Shown here: piece after piece, positions 12,159 to 12,461 of the stretch | Layout: every line of letters starts with the position of its first letter | How positions within the stretch are numbered: position 1 is the first letter of the stretch | Assembly (NCBI GenBank): GCA_025925615.1 | Contig: JAICLN010000073.1 | Span: 1 to 12,461, forward strand | From: Actinomycetospora sp. | GTDB taxonomy: Bacteria; Actinomycetota; Actinomycetes; Mycobacteriales; Pseudonocardiaceae | Reading direction: 5' to 3' | Length of the DNA: 12,461 nt | Position numbers and translations under genes: made by a program | Notes under the pieces: generated by a model | What the model was told of the DNA's origin: nothing | Seen by the model: the letters and a program-made list of their open reading frames with translations, nothing else | Databases searched by the model: none

Positions 12159-12461
12159 GTGGCGGCGGTCGGCTGGGACGGACGCGACGTCTCCGGGCTG
12201 TCCCACGAGCAGATCCACCGCTGGACCCGCGACGGGGCGAGTCCCGAGGCCCTCGCCGCGGCCCGTGACCGCCACGTGGCCCGCGCCGACGAGCTCCGGA
12301 CGGCCGCCGACCGGTTGCGCACCGCCCAGCGCGGGGTCGGCGAGAGCTGGATCGGCCGGGACGCCGACGCCGCGGGGCAGCGCACGGGAGCGCTCGCCTC
12401 GCGGATGGAGCAGCTGGCCGAGACGGTGTCCGGCCAGGCCCGCGGGGTCGACGGGATGCGG
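12159..12461 (+). CDS. N-terminal part of a WxG (ESX/WXG100-like) protein, cut by the window edge
   Basis: This frame stays open to the last base: 101 codons with no stop. GTG 12159 lies about 5 nt after a purine-rich SD (GGAGAGGGGG, 12144-12153). The visible part has two long helices, about 27-60 (with ARDRHVARADELRTAADRLRTAQRG) and 67-101, joined by W64-I-G66 in GESWIGRDADAAG. This helix-WxG-helix layout is the hallmark of WXG100-like secretion substrates and of N-terminal domains of larger ESX (type VII) associated toxins or PPE-like proteins. Residues 1-25, with GWDGRDVSGLSHEQIHRW, form an extra N-terminal segment not typical of the smallest ESAT-6 proteins, so a longer protein with a C-terminal effector or repeat domain is likely. 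Its end and partner genes are outside the window. Confidence 0.8.
   Translation, partial: MAAVGWDGRDVSGLSHEQIHRWTRDGASPEALAAARDRHVARADELRTAADRLRTAQRGVGESWIGRDADAAGQRTGALASRMEQLAETVSGQARGVDGMR

Noticed and set aside
12008..12268. 86-codon frame starting inside the structured intergenic element
   Set aside because: It starts within inverted repeats without an SD and overlaps the WxG frame, which has a better ribosome site and a meaningful protein pattern.
1..12461. Search by eye for CRISPR arrays, tRNA genes, insertion sequences, att sites or phage genes
   Set aside because: No spaced direct repeats, no tRNA-like T-loop/anticodon pattern and no transposase or integrase motifs were found. Composition is uniform, with no sign of recent transfer.

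Overview
The window is uniformly very GC-rich, and its genes have strongly GC-biased third codon positions, frequent GTG starts, four-base stop/start overlaps and at least one probable leaderless start. With a LytS-type kinase of the actinobacterial kind and a WxG (ESX-like) reading frame at the right edge, this points to a high-GC actinobacterium. A relative of the Pseudonocardiales is my guess; there is no rRNA or other marker to prove it. All supported genes lie on the + strand. I see no transposase, phage gene, CRISPR array, tRNA or rRNA.

Left part (1-2600). A TPP riboswitch (about 4-110) precedes an NCS1-family permease of the CytX (hydroxymethylpyrimidine) type. An aldo/keto reductase follows with an ATGA overlap, so both are probably under thiamine control. 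The unit ends in a 9-bp perfect inverted repeat whose loop can pair downstream (possible pseudoknot). A four-helix DUF6069-like membrane protein follows on its own.

Centre (3450-8315): a polyhydroxyalkanoate (PHA) locus. In order it holds a SAM-dependent methyltransferase of unknown substrate, a class I-type PHA synthase (phaC, C328/D483/H511), a 69-residue protein with a CxCxxC motif, a 98-residue phasin-like protein, an XRE-type regulator and an intracellular PHA depolymerase of the Pseudomonas PhaZ type (S129/D245/H272). The likely division of labour is polymer synthesis, granule coating, regulation and mobilisation. The regulator has no in-frame ATG, GTG or TTG between the preceding stop codon and its HTH domain, so its start is a real puzzle. 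The methyltransferase, phaC and phasin-like genes each have a GC-rich hairpin just upstream of the Shine-Dalgarno (SD) sequence.

Right part (8316-12461). A two-helix membrane protein, probably leaderless with its -10 hexamer on the phaZ stop codon, is followed by an Fpg/Nei DNA glycosylase. Next come a LytS-type histidine kinase with no adjacent response regulator, a signal-less S49 (SppA-like) protease, and the first 101 codons of a WxG-type protein running off the edge. Two structured intergenic stretches stand out: a 24-bp stem with one mismatch between the kinase and protease genes (10957-11039), and nested and branched inverted repeats after the protease gene (12006-12110).

Nothing here is clearly a new defence or mobile system. 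The best leads are the start-less PHA regulator, the leader hairpins in the PHA locus, the unexplained methyltransferase and CxCxxC proteins, and the structured intergenic elements.
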